DNA of 64,000 bases. Source: an uncultured Flavobacteriaceae bacterium (GTDB taxonomy: Bacteria; Bacteroidota; Bacteroidia; Flavobacteriales; Flavobacteriaceae). The DNA lies in the NCBI GenBank assembly GCA_913052585.1, contig CAJXEB010000002.1:18978-82977 (forward strand), written 5' to 3'. The position numbers and the translations under genes were made by a program. The notes beneath the pieces were generated by a model. It was not told where the DNA came from and searched no databases. It was given only the letters and a program-made list of their open reading frames with translations. The first letter of the stretch is position 1. Every line of letters begins with the position of its first letter. Of this stretch, positions 17,800-26,202 are shown piece after piece.

Positions 17800-17840
17800 G
17801 TGTGTATATAATACATATAAACACACTTGTGTGTTTATAT
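17800..17840. repeat. palindrome with extra half-site upstream of DUF6090 gene
   Basis: ATATAAACACAC and GTGTGTTTATAT form a perfect 12-bp inverted repeat with a two-base centre at 17815-17840. A third, partly matching arm (GTGTGTATAT, 17800-17809) lies just before it. The palindrome is about 36 nt ahead of the ATG at 17876. It could be an operator for a dimeric regulator or form a hairpin in the 5' leader. There is no T-run, so it is not a terminator. Confidence 0.6.
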
Positions 17841-17875
17841 AAATGTTGTACTTCATTACCACAAACCACTAACCA

Positions 17876-18643
17876 ATGATAAAATTCTTTAGAAAAATAC
17901 GATACGACTTTATGGAAAAAAATAAAACTGGAAAGTATTTTAAATACGCTATTGGAGAAATTGTTCTTGTTGTTATTGGAATTTTGATTGCATTATCAAT
18001 TAATAATTGGAATGAAGAAAGGAAAATAAGAGAAAACGAAGTTGTATATCTAAATAATATTAAAAGGGATTTGCAACTATCAATTACAGAAATTGATCAG
18101 TTTGTTGATAGACGAAACTCCCTGATTAATTCAGCAAACACTGTAATGGAACATTTTAACGGCAAATCAGTAAATAATTGGAATTCATTCAACAAACATC
18201 TTGTAGACATCTACACTTGGCAAAGTTTTTATTTAATTGACAACACTTACCAAGAGCTTAAGTATTCAGGGAATTTTGCAATAATCTCAAATGATTCGAT
18301 AAAAAATGGTGTGCTGAATTTAGATTTGCTCTATAAAAAATTAAAAAATACTGAAAACCATTGGAGAAACGATGCAGAACAAACACTTCACCCAGGGAGT
18401 TATGAAAAACATGATATCAATTCTATGTCAAAAAACTATGTATTTCAACTGTCGAATGGAAAAATGGGAGTGCGTGGAAATTTAACGGAAGAATCCTTTG
18501 GAGATATATTTAATGATCAAAAACAAAAGAATGGTTTTGCCTTTGCAGCTCTTAATTTTGGAGGCATGAATGGAACTTTTTTTCAAATGAAAAACAAATG
18601 TAAAAAACTTATTTCTCAAATTGACAATGAATTAATAAAATGA
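17876..18643 (+). CDS. DUF6090 family membrane-anchored protein
   Basis: A 255-residue protein with the very typical DUF6090 start: a short basic head (MIKFFRKIRYDFMEKNKTGK), then YFKYAIGEIVLVVIGILIAL as the single membrane helix and the conserved INNWNEERK motif, followed by a long helical extracytoplasmic or cytoplasmic part. DUF6090 proteins occur in many copies in flavobacteria; their function is unknown. The gene sits between a palindromic putative operator and a large foldable repeat at the edge of a variable region. Confidence 0.85.
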   Translation: MIKFFRKIRYDFMEKNKTGKYFKYAIGEIVLVVIGILIALSINNWNEERKIRENEVVYLNNIKRDLQLSITEIDQFVDRRNSLINSANTVMEHFNGKSVNNWNSFNKHLVDIYTWQSFYLIDNTYQELKYSGNFAIISNDSIKNGVLNLDLLYKKLKNTENHWRNDAEQTLHPGSYEKHDINSMSKNYVFQLSNGKMGVRGNLTEESFGDIFNDQKQKNGFAFAALNFGGMNGTFFQMKNKCKKLISQIDNELIK

Positions 18644-18665
18644 GAACTGAATTAAAAATAACGAA

Positions 18666-18811
18666 AGCACAACAACGTGTATAATCAATTGCTTTGATTA
18701 ACGCCTACTTGGAAATTCCTTCGGAATTTCCTCTGGTTCGTTTTCTTTTACTAATTTAGTTGCTAGCCAACGCAAACAAATCATGCACAAACACGTTGTG
18801 CGTAATTTGAA
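18666..18811. repeat. foldable cassette-like intergenic repeat
   Basis: The stretch begins CACAACAACGTGTATAAT and ends ACACGTTGTGCGTAATTTGA, so its ends are imperfect inverted repeats sharing CACAACGTGT. In the middle is a perfect small hairpin GGAAATTCC-TTC-GGAATTTCC (18711-18731), and further inner parts pair weakly (ACGCC with GGCTAGC/GCGTTGG). It fills the gap between DUF6090 and DUF4386 genes. The layout resembles intergenic recombination-site-like repeats I associate with variable islands in flavobacteria, but the core bases do not match the integron attC consensus. Confidence 0.5.
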
Positions 18812-18911
18812 AAAATAATTTTATTAAATCCTAGGCAACCATTTATAAAATATTTACGTCTATATATCTAGAATTACATTCGTAATTGAATACTAATCAA
18901 AAAACACTTAT

Positions 18912-19592
18912 ATGAATTCAAATAAAAAAGCTGGAAAAATTGTTGGATTATTGTTTCTGACAATTTTTGTAACTGGTATTATAGTCTATCAATTTTTACA
19001 AGGTCCTGTATTATTTTCTGATGATTTTCTTACTATCACTTCTTCAAACTCAAATGAAATAATTATTTCGACTTTACTTTTATTTTTAAGCGGAATAGCG
19101 TCTGTTGTAATAGCTGCAATTTTATTACCAATTTTTAAAAAATATAGTATCACTTTGGCATTTTTATATTTAGCATTTAGCATAGTAGGCTTTATAGCTA
19201 TATCTATTGATAATATTAGTGTCCTCTCAATTCTAGAATTAAGTCAAGAGTATACTAAAAATGGAACTGACAATTCAGGGATTTTTGAAACATTAGGTAA
19301 TGTGTTTTATAAAAAACATTGGTGGACACACTACTTGAGTCTACTCATTTCTTGCTTCCCAGTCTTTATTTTATACTATACATTGTACGTGTCCAAATTA
19401 ATTCCAAAATTCATTTCAATTATTGGGATAATAGCCGTAATTCTTATGTTTGTTGAAATATTATTTTCTATTTTTGGAAATAGCATTAGTATGAATATGC
19501 TTCTTCCAATAGGGCTTATCCAACTAATTCTTCCTCTTTGGTTAATTTTCAAAGGATTGAATTCACCAACTTTAGAAACTGAAATAAAATAG
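18912..19592 (+). CDS. DUF4386 family membrane protein
   Basis: A 226-residue inner-membrane protein with about six membrane segments. The N-terminus (NKKAGKIVGLLFLTIFVTGI), the central LLLFLSGIASVVIAAILLPIFKK segment and the late ...IPKFISIIGIIAVIL segment are typical of DUF4386. Function unknown. It lies between two copies of the foldable repeat (18666-18811 before and 19619-19642 after), like a mobile single-gene unit with no operon partner. Confidence 0.75.
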   Translation: MNSNKKAGKIVGLLFLTIFVTGIIVYQFLQGPVLFSDDFLTITSSNSNEIIISTLLLFLSGIASVVIAAILLPIFKKYSITLAFLYLAFSIVGFIAISIDNISVLSILELSQEYTKNGTDNSGIFETLGNVFYKKHWWTHYLSLLISCFPVFILYYTLYVSKLIPKFISIIGIIAVILMFVEILFSIFGNSISMNMLLPIGLIQLILPLWLIFKGLNSPTLETEIK

Positions 19593-19618
19593 CGAAATTT
19601 AGTAAGGAAAAACCATAC

Positions 19619-19642
19619 ACGAACACGTTGCCCATAATTTGA
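19619..19642. repeat. second copy of the repeat end (ACACGTTGCCCATAATTTGA)
   Basis: ACACGTTGCCCATAATTTGA closely matches the right end of the 18666-18811 element (ACACGTTGTGCGTAATTTGA). Only this end is recognisable here. It separates the DUF4386 gene from the decayed hydrolase gene. Confidence 0.4.
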
Positions 19643-19658
19643 GAAACATCACAAGTCA

Positions 19659-20159
19659 ATGAAAATAATTCTATTAATGGTAATTCTTTTTTTCTCAACT
19701 TTATTTGGGTGCGAAACTGAAAATGATGACCGATTTGTTTTCTTCCTTCACAATCGATTTTTAGAAGAACACGAATTGAATGAATTGAATCCCGAATTCG
19801 GACGGACTGAATACAACGAAATTATTGCCGAATTTAAAAAAAGTGGTTTAAAAGTTATCAGCGAAAAAAGAAATGGAAATGTAAATGCAAGAGAGTACGC
19901 AGTCGGAATAGTAAACCAAATTGACAGTTTAATAAAAACATGAATTGAACCTCAAAAAATCACTGTAATTGGAACTTCAAAAGGTGGATATATGGCTCAA
20001 TACCTTTCGATTTTGGCAAATAATCAAAATTTGAATTTTGTGTTTATTGCAAGTTTTACGAATATCGACATTCAAAATATACCCGAAATTAATTATTGTG
20101 GAAATTTTCTAACGATTTACGAAAAGTCTAACCCATTTGGATTTCAAAAGAAACTTTAG
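19659..20159 (+). pseudogene. alpha/beta hydrolase lipoprotein, broken by in-frame TGA
   Basis: The ORF track lists only the first 94 codons (19659-19943). Past the TGA at 19941 the same frame continues for 71 codons with IEPQKITVIGTSKGGYMAQY, which holds a nucleophile elbow G-T-S-K-G of an alpha/beta hydrolase. The N-terminal part has a lipoprotein signal (lipobox FGC). The chain then ends at a TAG after SNPFGFQKKL, before the catalytic Asp and His would be expected. So the gene carries at least one nonsense mutation (probably GGA to TGA) and a damaged 3' end. Confidence 0.75.
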
Positions 20160-20181
20160 ATTTCAGAAAAGTAAAAGATAA

Positions 20182-20355
20182 GATCGTAAATGGGGTTTTA
20201 ATTGTTTTATATCAGGCTATTTAAATTTGATAGAAAACAAAATTATTTCTAAAGGAGGTGCTATTACGAAGTGTATTTTTTCATTTCCTGACGGCAAAAG
20301 ATTTCATTTTACAGATCCTTCAGGCAATGAACTTACAATATGATCTGATAAATAA
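20182..20355 (+). pseudogene. VOC/glyoxalase-like gene remnant
   Basis: Not in the ORF track. The frame GFNCFISGYLNLIENKIISK ... FPDGKRFHFTDPSGNELTI, then TGA, SDK, TAA is the C-terminal end of a vicinal-oxygen-chelate (glyoxalase/bleomycin-resistance) protein. The family normally ends '..DP.GNEL..WSDK', so the TGA at 20341 replaces the Trp codon TGG. A TAA at 20179 closes the frame upstream. The N-terminal half is missing, so this is a decayed fragment. Confidence 0.65.
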
Positions 20356-20527
20356 TAGCTCATCAAATTTTTCTATACATAAATTCCTTTTCTTTTAAAT
20401 ATAAAAAATATCAACTAACTGTATTTTAGTTGTTTAAGGTTGCTATTATTTTATAATGTTAATATTTGTTTAACCTATTTTGTTTTTTGTTAAACATTGT
20501 GTATTTTTACATTCTAAATATCATAGG

Positions 20528-21184
20528 ATGGCAAAAAAGAAAAACATTACCAGTACAGATATTATTTCATTTTATATGGAATATACATTAGAGCATAATG
20601 CTGCTCCAAAATCTGTTTATATTTTTGCGAAGAAATATAATTTTATAGAAGAAATATTTTATAAGTATTTTGGAAATTTTGCGGCTTTAGAGCAAATAAT
20701 TTTTAAAACATTTTTTGATAATACAATAACAATGCTAGAAAAAAGCGATGATTACCAATCGTATGATTCAAGAAATAAAATATTAAGTTTCTATTACTCT
20801 TTTTTCGAATTATTAACCGCCAATAGAAGTTATGTTGTTTACGCAATTGACGATAATAAAAACGACCTTAAAAAGTTACAATCGTTGCAACGATTAAAAC
20901 ATTGTTTCACAAATTATGTGGAAAGTTTAGACATAACACTACTTGAACTTAAGCAAGAAACCTTAGATAAGATCCAAAGCACAACTTTAAAAGAGTCTGC
21001 TTGGTTACAATTATTGTTAACGATGAAATATTGGTTAAATGATACCTCTCCTTCTTTTGAGAGAACAGACGTATTTATTGAAAAAGCAGTAAACACCAGT
21101 TTCGATGTTTTAAATATTAAACCATTAAAAAGTATTATCGATCTAGGTAAATTTTTATATAAGGACAAAACATTTATGAATTAA
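20528..21184 (+). CDS. TetR-like transcriptional regulator
   Basis: A 218-residue protein. Residues about 5-60 look like a TetR helix-turn-helix (ITSTDIISFYMEYTLEH, then SVYIFAKKYNFIEEIFYKYF), followed by a helical ligand-binding part. The track's TTG start at 20480 was rejected in favour of ATG 20528 (MAKKKNITSTD). Its stop shares one base with the start of the AarF-like gene, so it is co-transcribed with that gene and with folE. Its ligand and targets are unknown. Confidence 0.7.
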   Translation: MAKKKNITSTDIISFYMEYTLEHNAAPKSVYIFAKKYNFIEEIFYKYFGNFAALEQIIFKTFFDNTITMLEKSDDYQSYDSRNKILSFYYSFFELLTANRSYVVYAIDDNKNDLKKLQSLQRLKHCFTNYVESLDITLLELKQETLDKIQSTTLKESAWLQLLLTMKYWLNDTSPSFERTDVFIEKAVNTSFDVLNIKPLKSIIDLGKFLYKDKTFMN

Positions 21185-22497
21185 TGAAAACAATAGATAA
21201 AATACCAACATCAAAAATTCAAAGAGCCTCTAAATTGTTTCAAACTGGAGCAAAAGTTGGCGTAAATTATTTAAAATATTATGGAGATAAAATAGTAACT
21301 TCTGAAATAGATGCTAAAAAACGGCTTAATCAAAATAATGCAGAGGATATCTATGATGGTCTTAAAAACTTAAAAGGAAGTGCATTAAAAGTTGCACAAA
21401 TGTTAAGTATGGATAAGAGCATTTTACCGCAAGCCTATGTTGAAAAATTTTCATTATCTCAATTTTCTGTTCCTCCACTATCGCCACCATTGGTTATAAG
21501 ATCGTTTAAAAAATATTTTGGAAAACATCCAAATGAAATTTTCGACACTTTTGATGCAACTTCAGTGAATGCTGCGAGCATTGGTCAAGTTCACCAAGCT
21601 CAAAAGAATGGGATTAAACTTGCTGTGAAAATCCAGTATCCGGGAGTTGCTGAAAGTATATCTTCAGATCTATCGATGGTAAAGCCAATTGCGATAAAAA
21701 TGTTTAATTTAAAAGGCGAAAATTCTGGTAAATACTTCAAGGAAATAGAAGACAAATTAATTGAAGAAACCAATTATACATTAGAAGTAGAGCAAAGCAA
21801 AATTGTTGTTGAAGCTTGTAAACATATCCCTAATTTAGAATTTCCAAAATATTATGAAGAGTTGTCTTCCGAACGAATCATAACCATGGATTGGATGGAA
21901 GGTGAACATCTTTCGGAATTTACAGCGCATAACAAAAACCCAGAATTATCCAATCAATTAGGGCAAGCACTTTGGGATTTTTATATGTACCAAATACATC
22001 ATCTTAGAAAAGTACATGCAGATCCGCATCCTGGAAATTTTTTAATATCAAAAAAAGGAACTCTAATTGCAATTGATTTTGGTTGTATGAAAGAAGTTCC
22101 AGAAGAGTTTTATATTCCTTATTTTGAATTAGCCAATAAAGAAAGTATTAATAACAAAGCTATTTTTAAAGAAAAAATGTACGAACTTGAAATTCTTCGT
22201 AAAGAAGATTCTCCTGAAGAAATTGAATTTTTTACTAAAATGTTTCACGAAATGTTAAGCCTGTTTACACAACCTTTTCATTCAGAAACATTCGATTTTT
22301 CAGATCCCATATTTTTTGAAAAAATTGCAACATTAGGTGAAAAATTTAGCAAAGACAAGGAGCTACGTAAAATGAATGGTAATAGAGGGTCCAAGCATTT
22401 TATTTACATAAACAGAACCTTTTTTGGATTGTTTAACTTAATGTTCGATTTAAAAGCCAAAGAAGTTAAAATAAATAATTTTAAATCATACCAATAA
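21184..22497 (+). CDS. AarF/ABC1/UbiB kinase-like protein
   Basis: A 437-residue atypical protein-kinase-like ATPase of the ABC1/UbiB family. It shows the ABC1-specific KGSALKVAQMLSMD (the KxGQ-type helix), the alanine-rich ASIGQVHQA nucleotide loop, the catalytic loop HADPHPGNFLI and IDFGCM for metal binding. UbiB relatives support ubiquinone or lipid-quinone metabolism; here no Ubi genes are near and flavobacteria use menaquinone, so the substrate is open. It is sandwiched between a TetR-like regulator and folE. Confidence 0.88.
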   Translation: MKTIDKIPTSKIQRASKLFQTGAKVGVNYLKYYGDKIVTSEIDAKKRLNQNNAEDIYDGLKNLKGSALKVAQMLSMDKSILPQAYVEKFSLSQFSVPPLSPPLVIRSFKKYFGKHPNEIFDTFDATSVNAASIGQVHQAQKNGIKLAVKIQYPGVAESISSDLSMVKPIAIKMFNLKGENSGKYFKEIEDKLIEETNYTLEVEQSKIVVEACKHIPNLEFPKYYEELSSERIITMDWMEGEHLSEFTAHNKNPELSNQLGQALWDFYMYQIHHLRKVHADPHPGNFLISKKGTLIAIDFGCMKEVPEEFYIPYFELANKESINNKAIFKEKMYELEILRKEDSPEEIEFFTKMFHEMLSLFTQPFHSETFDFSDPIFFEKIATLGEKFSKDKELRKMNGNRGSKHFIYINRTFFGLFNLMFDLKAKEVKINNFKSYQ

Positions 22498-22505
22498 ACA
22501 AAACC

Positions 22506-23204
22506 ATGAAAACAAAAATATTGGACTACGAAAAAACAAACGGTCAACAATTAAATGGATTTACTGTTGAAGATATAGGAGACGATCATTTATTTACGGG
22601 TCTTGAAACCCCTATGAAAGCAAATGCATTTTCTATTACGGATGAAGAAAAGAAAAAAAAGATAGCTTTTCATTTTGAAGAAATCATGGACGTAATGGGT
22701 TTAGACCTTAATGATGATTCCTTAAAAGGAACCCCAGAAAGAGTTGCTAAAATGTATATTGATGAAATATTTAGTGGTTTAAATCCTAAAAATAAACCAA
22801 AAATTGCACTCTTCGATAATAAATACCAATATAATCAAATGTTGGTCGAGAAGAACATCACATTCTATTCTAATTGCGAACATCATTTTGTTCCCATTAT
22901 GGGAAAAGCTCATTTAGCTTATATTTCGTCAGGAAAAGTAATTGGATTATCAAAACTTAATAGAATTGTACAGTATTATGCAAAACGCCCTCAAGTTCAG
23001 GAACGTTTAACCAATCAAATAGCAAGTGAATTAACCGAAGTTTTAGGCACAAAAGATATTGCAGTTATCATCGATGCCAAACATTTGTGCGTATCTTCAC
23101 GTGGTATTAAAGACGAAACTTCAGCAACCGTAACTTCGTATTATGGAGGCGTATTTAATACGCCACAAAAAATTACTGAGTTACAAAATTATATAAATAA
23201 TTAA
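22506..23204 (+). CDS. folE: GTP cyclohydrolase I
   Basis: Converts GTP to dihydroneopterin triphosphate, the entry to folate and pterin synthesis. The 232-residue protein has GTPERVAKMY, the zinc-binding NCEHHFVPIMGKAHLAY, GLSKLNRIVQYYAKRPQVQERL and the second zinc ligand in DAKHLCVSSRGI. The N-terminal about 50 residues are a variable extension. It follows the AarF-like gene by eight bases, which is unusual company for a folate gene. Confidence 0.95.
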   Translation: MKTKILDYEKTNGQQLNGFTVEDIGDDHLFTGLETPMKANAFSITDEEKKKKIAFHFEEIMDVMGLDLNDDSLKGTPERVAKMYIDEIFSGLNPKNKPKIALFDNKYQYNQMLVEKNITFYSNCEHHFVPIMGKAHLAYISSGKVIGLSKLNRIVQYYAKRPQVQERLTNQIASELTEVLGTKDIAVIIDAKHLCVSSRGIKDETSATVTSYYGGVFNTPQKITELQNYINN

Positions 23205-23231
23205 AACTTTAGTATATTGTAAAAACACATT

Positions 23232-23774
23232 ATGAAACGAATACTAATACTATGCCTTATGCTCTCTATTTTCAATAAATCTGTATCGCAATCTACTCCA
23301 TCGGAATCTATTTATGATATTCAAATAAACCAACTAAATGGGGATCCGCTTGACCTATCAACTTATAAAGATAAATACATTTTATTTGTCAATGTGGCTT
23401 CAAAATGTGGGTTTACAGGACAATATGAAGATTTGCAAAAGCTTTACGAAACTTATAATGATAAACTAATGATTATTGGTGTTCCTTGTAACCAATTTGG
23501 AGGACAAGAACCCGGAACTTCAGAAGATATACAAACTTTTTGTCAATCAAATTACGGGGTTTCATTTGTGATGACTGAAAAAATAGATGTCAAAAGAGAA
23601 AATCAACATCCTTTATACCAATGGCTAACTGATGAGTCTAAAAATGGAAAAACCAGTACAACGGTAAAGTGGAATTTCCAAAAATATTTAGTGGGTAAAA
23701 ATGGAGAGTTTATTGATTATTATTATTCGGTTACCAAACCTATGAGCAGTAAAATAACAAAATATCTAAAATAA
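23232..23774 (+). CDS. secreted glutathione peroxidase-like protein
   Basis: A 180-residue thioredoxin-fold peroxidase with a signal peptide (MKRILILCLMLSIFNKSVSQ). The catalytic motif NVASKCGFTGQY has Cys59 in place of selenocysteine. The Gln and Trp of the catalytic tetrad lie in PCNQFGGQEPG and VKWNFQKYLV. Bacterial cysteine enzymes of this family usually work with thioredoxin, so the true donor may be thioredoxin rather than glutathione. It follows folE by 27 nt. Confidence 0.9.
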   Translation: MKRILILCLMLSIFNKSVSQSTPSESIYDIQINQLNGDPLDLSTYKDKYILFVNVASKCGFTGQYEDLQKLYETYNDKLMIIGVPCNQFGGQEPGTSEDIQTFCQSNYGVSFVMTEKIDVKRENQHPLYQWLTDESKNGKTSTTVKWNFQKYLVGKNGEFIDYYYSVTKPMSSKITKYLK

Positions 23775-23782
23775 ATTTCATG

Positions 23783-23790
23783 TAAATTTG
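23783..23790 (+). promoter_or_regulatory. possible -7 element (TAAATTTG) before tspO
   Basis: A perfect TAnnTTTG, 58 nt upstream of the tspO ATG and just after the peroxidase gene. No -33 TTG was found, so this is only a candidate. Confidence 0.35.
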
Positions 23791-23848
23791 TAGTGTTTAG
23801 AACTCTTATGCGTTTGTATTAGTTTTATAACTACTTAAAATTTAGAAA

Positions 23849-24310
23849 ATGAAATTATATAAATTCACCCTTGTATTTTTAGTTATCAACTTTGGGGCTT
23901 TAGCAATAGGAAGCTGGTTAATGGATAATGGTCCAATGACAGATTGGTACAGAAACCTTAATCAAGCGCCTTGGTCACCTCCAGGTTGGGTTTTTGGAGT
24001 AGCTTGGACCACTATCATGATTTGTTTTTCCATATACATGGCTTATTTATTTAAGTTTTTTAAAGGCACTAGATTAATAGTTCTTTTTGGAATTCAATTT
24101 GTACTCAATATAATTTGGAATTACATCTTTTTTAATCAACACCTAATGGGTCTGGGATTGATTGTTATTGTCAGTTTAACAATTATCGTAGGTACTTTTC
24201 TAATGAGCTATTATAATAAAATGAAACTTAAAAGTTTACTGGTACTACCCTATTTTTTATGGTTACTAATTGCAACTTCCTTAAACACTTATATATACCT
24301 TTATAATTAA
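23849..24310 (+). CDS. tspO: TspO/MBR family tryptophan-rich sensory protein
   Basis: A 153-residue five-helix membrane protein of the TspO/peripheral benzodiazepine receptor family, which binds porphyrins and helps in oxidative or light stress. Typical motifs are WYRNLNQAPWSPPGWVFGVAWT and NIIWNYIFFNQH. The length is normal. Its last base is the first base of the next gene's ATG, so the two are coupled. Confidence 0.92.
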   Translation: MKLYKFTLVFLVINFGALAIGSWLMDNGPMTDWYRNLNQAPWSPPGWVFGVAWTTIMICFSIYMAYLFKFFKGTRLIVLFGIQFVLNIIWNYIFFNQHLMGLGLIVIVSLTIIVGTFLMSYYNKMKLKSLLVLPYFLWLLIATSLNTYIYLYN

Positions 24311-24690
24311 TGGAATTAGACTTTATAAATAATGTTAATGAATTCGATGAAAGTGTTGTTAGATTATATAACTTCAATAAAGAGGAAGCAATTTTGTTTA
24401 GAGATTTAATCAAAACTGTTATTATAGAAAACACTACAAGGCTAGATCTTTCTAAAGTACCTTTTATTGAAAACAGAAATTGTAATCTAATTCTAGGGCA
24501 TTTTAAAACAGATGAAGGAATTCTAAGTAGTGATCATAAAACTTTTTATTGTGCTTTAACAAAAGAAGCATATATAACTATAATAAGTCTTTTAGAACCA
24601 TTTTGCACTAAAGAAACAAAGGGCTATCAATATTTATATGATATTGACAACCCAATAGATTTTTTATTTTCACCAGCTGGTACTTGGTAA
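24310..24690 (+). CDS. conserved hypothetical protein coupled to tspO
   Basis: A 126-residue acidic soluble protein with no signal or membrane segment. It starts MELDFINNVNEFDESVVRLY and ends DNPIDFLFSPAGTW. The composition and continuous frame look like a real gene, and the ATG overlaps the tspO stop by one base. I do not recognise a domain. Confidence 0.65.
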   Translation: MELDFINNVNEFDESVVRLYNFNKEEAILFRDLIKTVIIENTTRLDLSKVPFIENRNCNLILGHFKTDEGILSSDHKTFYCALTKEAYITIISLLEPFCTKETKGYQYLYDIDNPIDFLFSPAGTW

Positions 24691-24694
24691 TTAA

Positions 24695-24803
24695 TTACCC
24701 TTGTACTAACAATGCTTTAATTTTTATAGCCTTTTCAAAATGATCTAATTGATTTTTTTTATCCACTAAGTGGTAGTTTATATCAATAATTTTTGATGAT
24801 CAT
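24695..24803 (-). pseudogene. short reverse-strand coding remnant behind rhlE
   Basis: Just after the rhlE stop, an ATG (24803) is followed after a one-base shift by 34 open codons reading KIIDINYHLVDKKNQLDHFE ... KALLVQG before a TAA at 24697-24695. The residues look protein-like but the ATG is in a different frame, so one base appears lost. It may be the tail of a small gene once coupled to rhlE. Low confidence. Confidence 0.25.
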
Positions 24804-24806
24804 TGT

Positions 24807-26087
24807 TTAATTTCTCCTATCATTAGACCTTCTATTTCTATTGGAAGGTTTTGAAGAACTTCTACTACTATTACTATTTTTTGAAGAGTTTCGGTTTCCA
24901 GAATTTCGGTTTCCTCCACCTCCACCTTGCTTTATAGGCTTGGTTGATGCATTTGGATCTGGTTCAAAACCTTCAACAATCTCTACAGGAATTTTAATTC
25001 CTACTAGTTTTTGAATGTCTCTTAAAAATTCTGTTTCATCGGCACTTACTAGAGATAAAGCTTCTCCACTTGCTCCTGCCCTACCAGTTCTACCAATTCT
25101 ATGAACGTAATCTTCAGAAATATTAGGCAATTCAAAATTAATAACGTGAGGTAATAAAGGAATATCCAATCCTCGGGCAGCAATATCGGTAGCTACTAAA
25201 ACACGAACCGTACTCTTTTTAAAACCAGCTAATGCTTTAGTTCGAGCACCTTGCGATTTGTTACCATGAATTGCTGCTGCAGAAATTCCAGATTTTACCA
25301 TTTTTTCACAAAGACGGTTAGCACCGTGTTTTGTTCTAGTAAAAACTAACACTTGTTTCCAATCACCTTCAGAAATTAATTTTATAATCAATCCCGTTTT
25401 TTTATCTTTTGCTACCCGATACACCTTTTGCTCAATAGCATCTACGGTTGTATTTTCAGGTGTCGCTTCAACCATTACAGGATGATTTAAAAAGTCACTT
25501 GCTAATTTTTTAATTTCTTTAGAAAAAGTAGCTGAAAACAATAAATTCTGCCTTTTTCTAGGCACTAAAGCAATAATTTTTCTTATATCTCTAAGAAAAC
25601 CCATATCAAGCATACGGTCAGCTTCATCCAATACTAAAATTTCAATATTTGAAAGTGATAATAATCCTTGATTTTGTAAATCTAACAAACGACCTGGTGT
25701 TGCCACCAAAACATCTATTCCATTACGCAGCGTTGCTACCTGTGGTCTTTGATTTACACCTCCAAAAATAACGGTAGAGCGAATATCTAAAAACTCACTA
25801 TACGATTTTACATTGCTATGTACTTGTGCTGCTAATTCTCTTGTTGGAGTTAACACTAATGCACGTATAGGTCTTTTTCTTAATGTTTGACCTTGAGATA
25901 ATATTTGAAGCATTGGCAGGGTAAAACCAGCCGTTTTTCCAGTTCCAGTTTGAGCAGATGCTAAAATATCTTTTCGTTCTAAAATTAATGGTATTGCTTT
26001 TTGTTGAATTGGTGACGGCGAAGTATAGCCTTGTTTGCTAACGGCGTCCAATAAGGCTTTAGATAAGCCTAATGATTTAAATGACAT
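24807..26087 (-). CDS. rhlE: DEAD-box RNA helicase RhlE
   Basis: ATP-dependent RNA helicase of 426 residues with all motifs: Q motif ([11 protein letters not shown]), [32 protein letters not shown] in LLFSATFS, and [10 protein letters not shown]. The last about 50 residues form a disordered tail rich in Gly, Asn, Ser and Arg ([15 protein letters not shown]), as in RhlE-type proteins acting on ribosome assembly or RNA decay. A perfect -7 element lies 47 nt upstream. Cold growth often depends on such helicases. Confidence 0.93.
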   Translation of the reverse strand: MSFKSLGLSKALLDAVSKQGYTSPSPIQQKAIPLILERKDILASAQTGTGKTAGFTLPMLQILSQGQTLRKRPIRALVLTPTRELAAQVHSNVKSYSEFLDIRSTVIFGGVNQRPQVATLRNGIDVLVATPGRLLDLQNQGLLSLSNIEILVLDEADRMLDMGFLRDIRKIIALVPRKRQNLLFSATFSKEIKKLASDFLNHPVMVEATPENTTVDAIEQKVYRVAKDKKTGLIIKLISEGDWKQVLVFTRTKHGANRLCEKMVKSGISAAAIHGNKSQGARTKALAGFKKSTVRVLVATDIAARGLDIPLLPHVINFELPNISEDYVHRIGRTGRAGASGEALSLVSADETEFLRDIQKLVGIKIPVEIVEGFEPDPNASTKPIKQGGGGGNRNSGNRNSSKNSNSSRSSSKPSNRNRRSNDRRN

Positions 26088-26134
26088 AAATGAATTTATA
26101 AATGACTAAAGATCTAGCCATTTTTTGTTTTTGG

Positions 26135-26142
26135 CAAAGATA
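26135..26142 (-). promoter_or_regulatory. -7 promoter element of rhlE (TATCTTTG)
   Basis: Minus-strand TATCTTTG, a perfect TAnnTTTG, 47 nt before the rhlE ATG. The 40-odd-base leader would be normal for a cold-regulated helicase, but that regulation is not shown here. Confidence 0.5.
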
Positions 26143-26202
26143 CATTTTATTAATCTATAAATGCTTTTATCAATAAATGATAAAATCGCTATAAAATATT
26201 AT

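Noticed and set aside
18666-18811. Integron attC site
   Set aside because: The ends do not match the GTTRRRY / RYYYAAC core sites, and no integrase is in the window; reported only as a foldable repeat.
19941-20343. TGA recoding (selenocysteine or read-through) at two in-frame TGAs
   Set aside because: Both genes are otherwise truncated or damaged, and no recoding structure is visible; simple decay explains them better.
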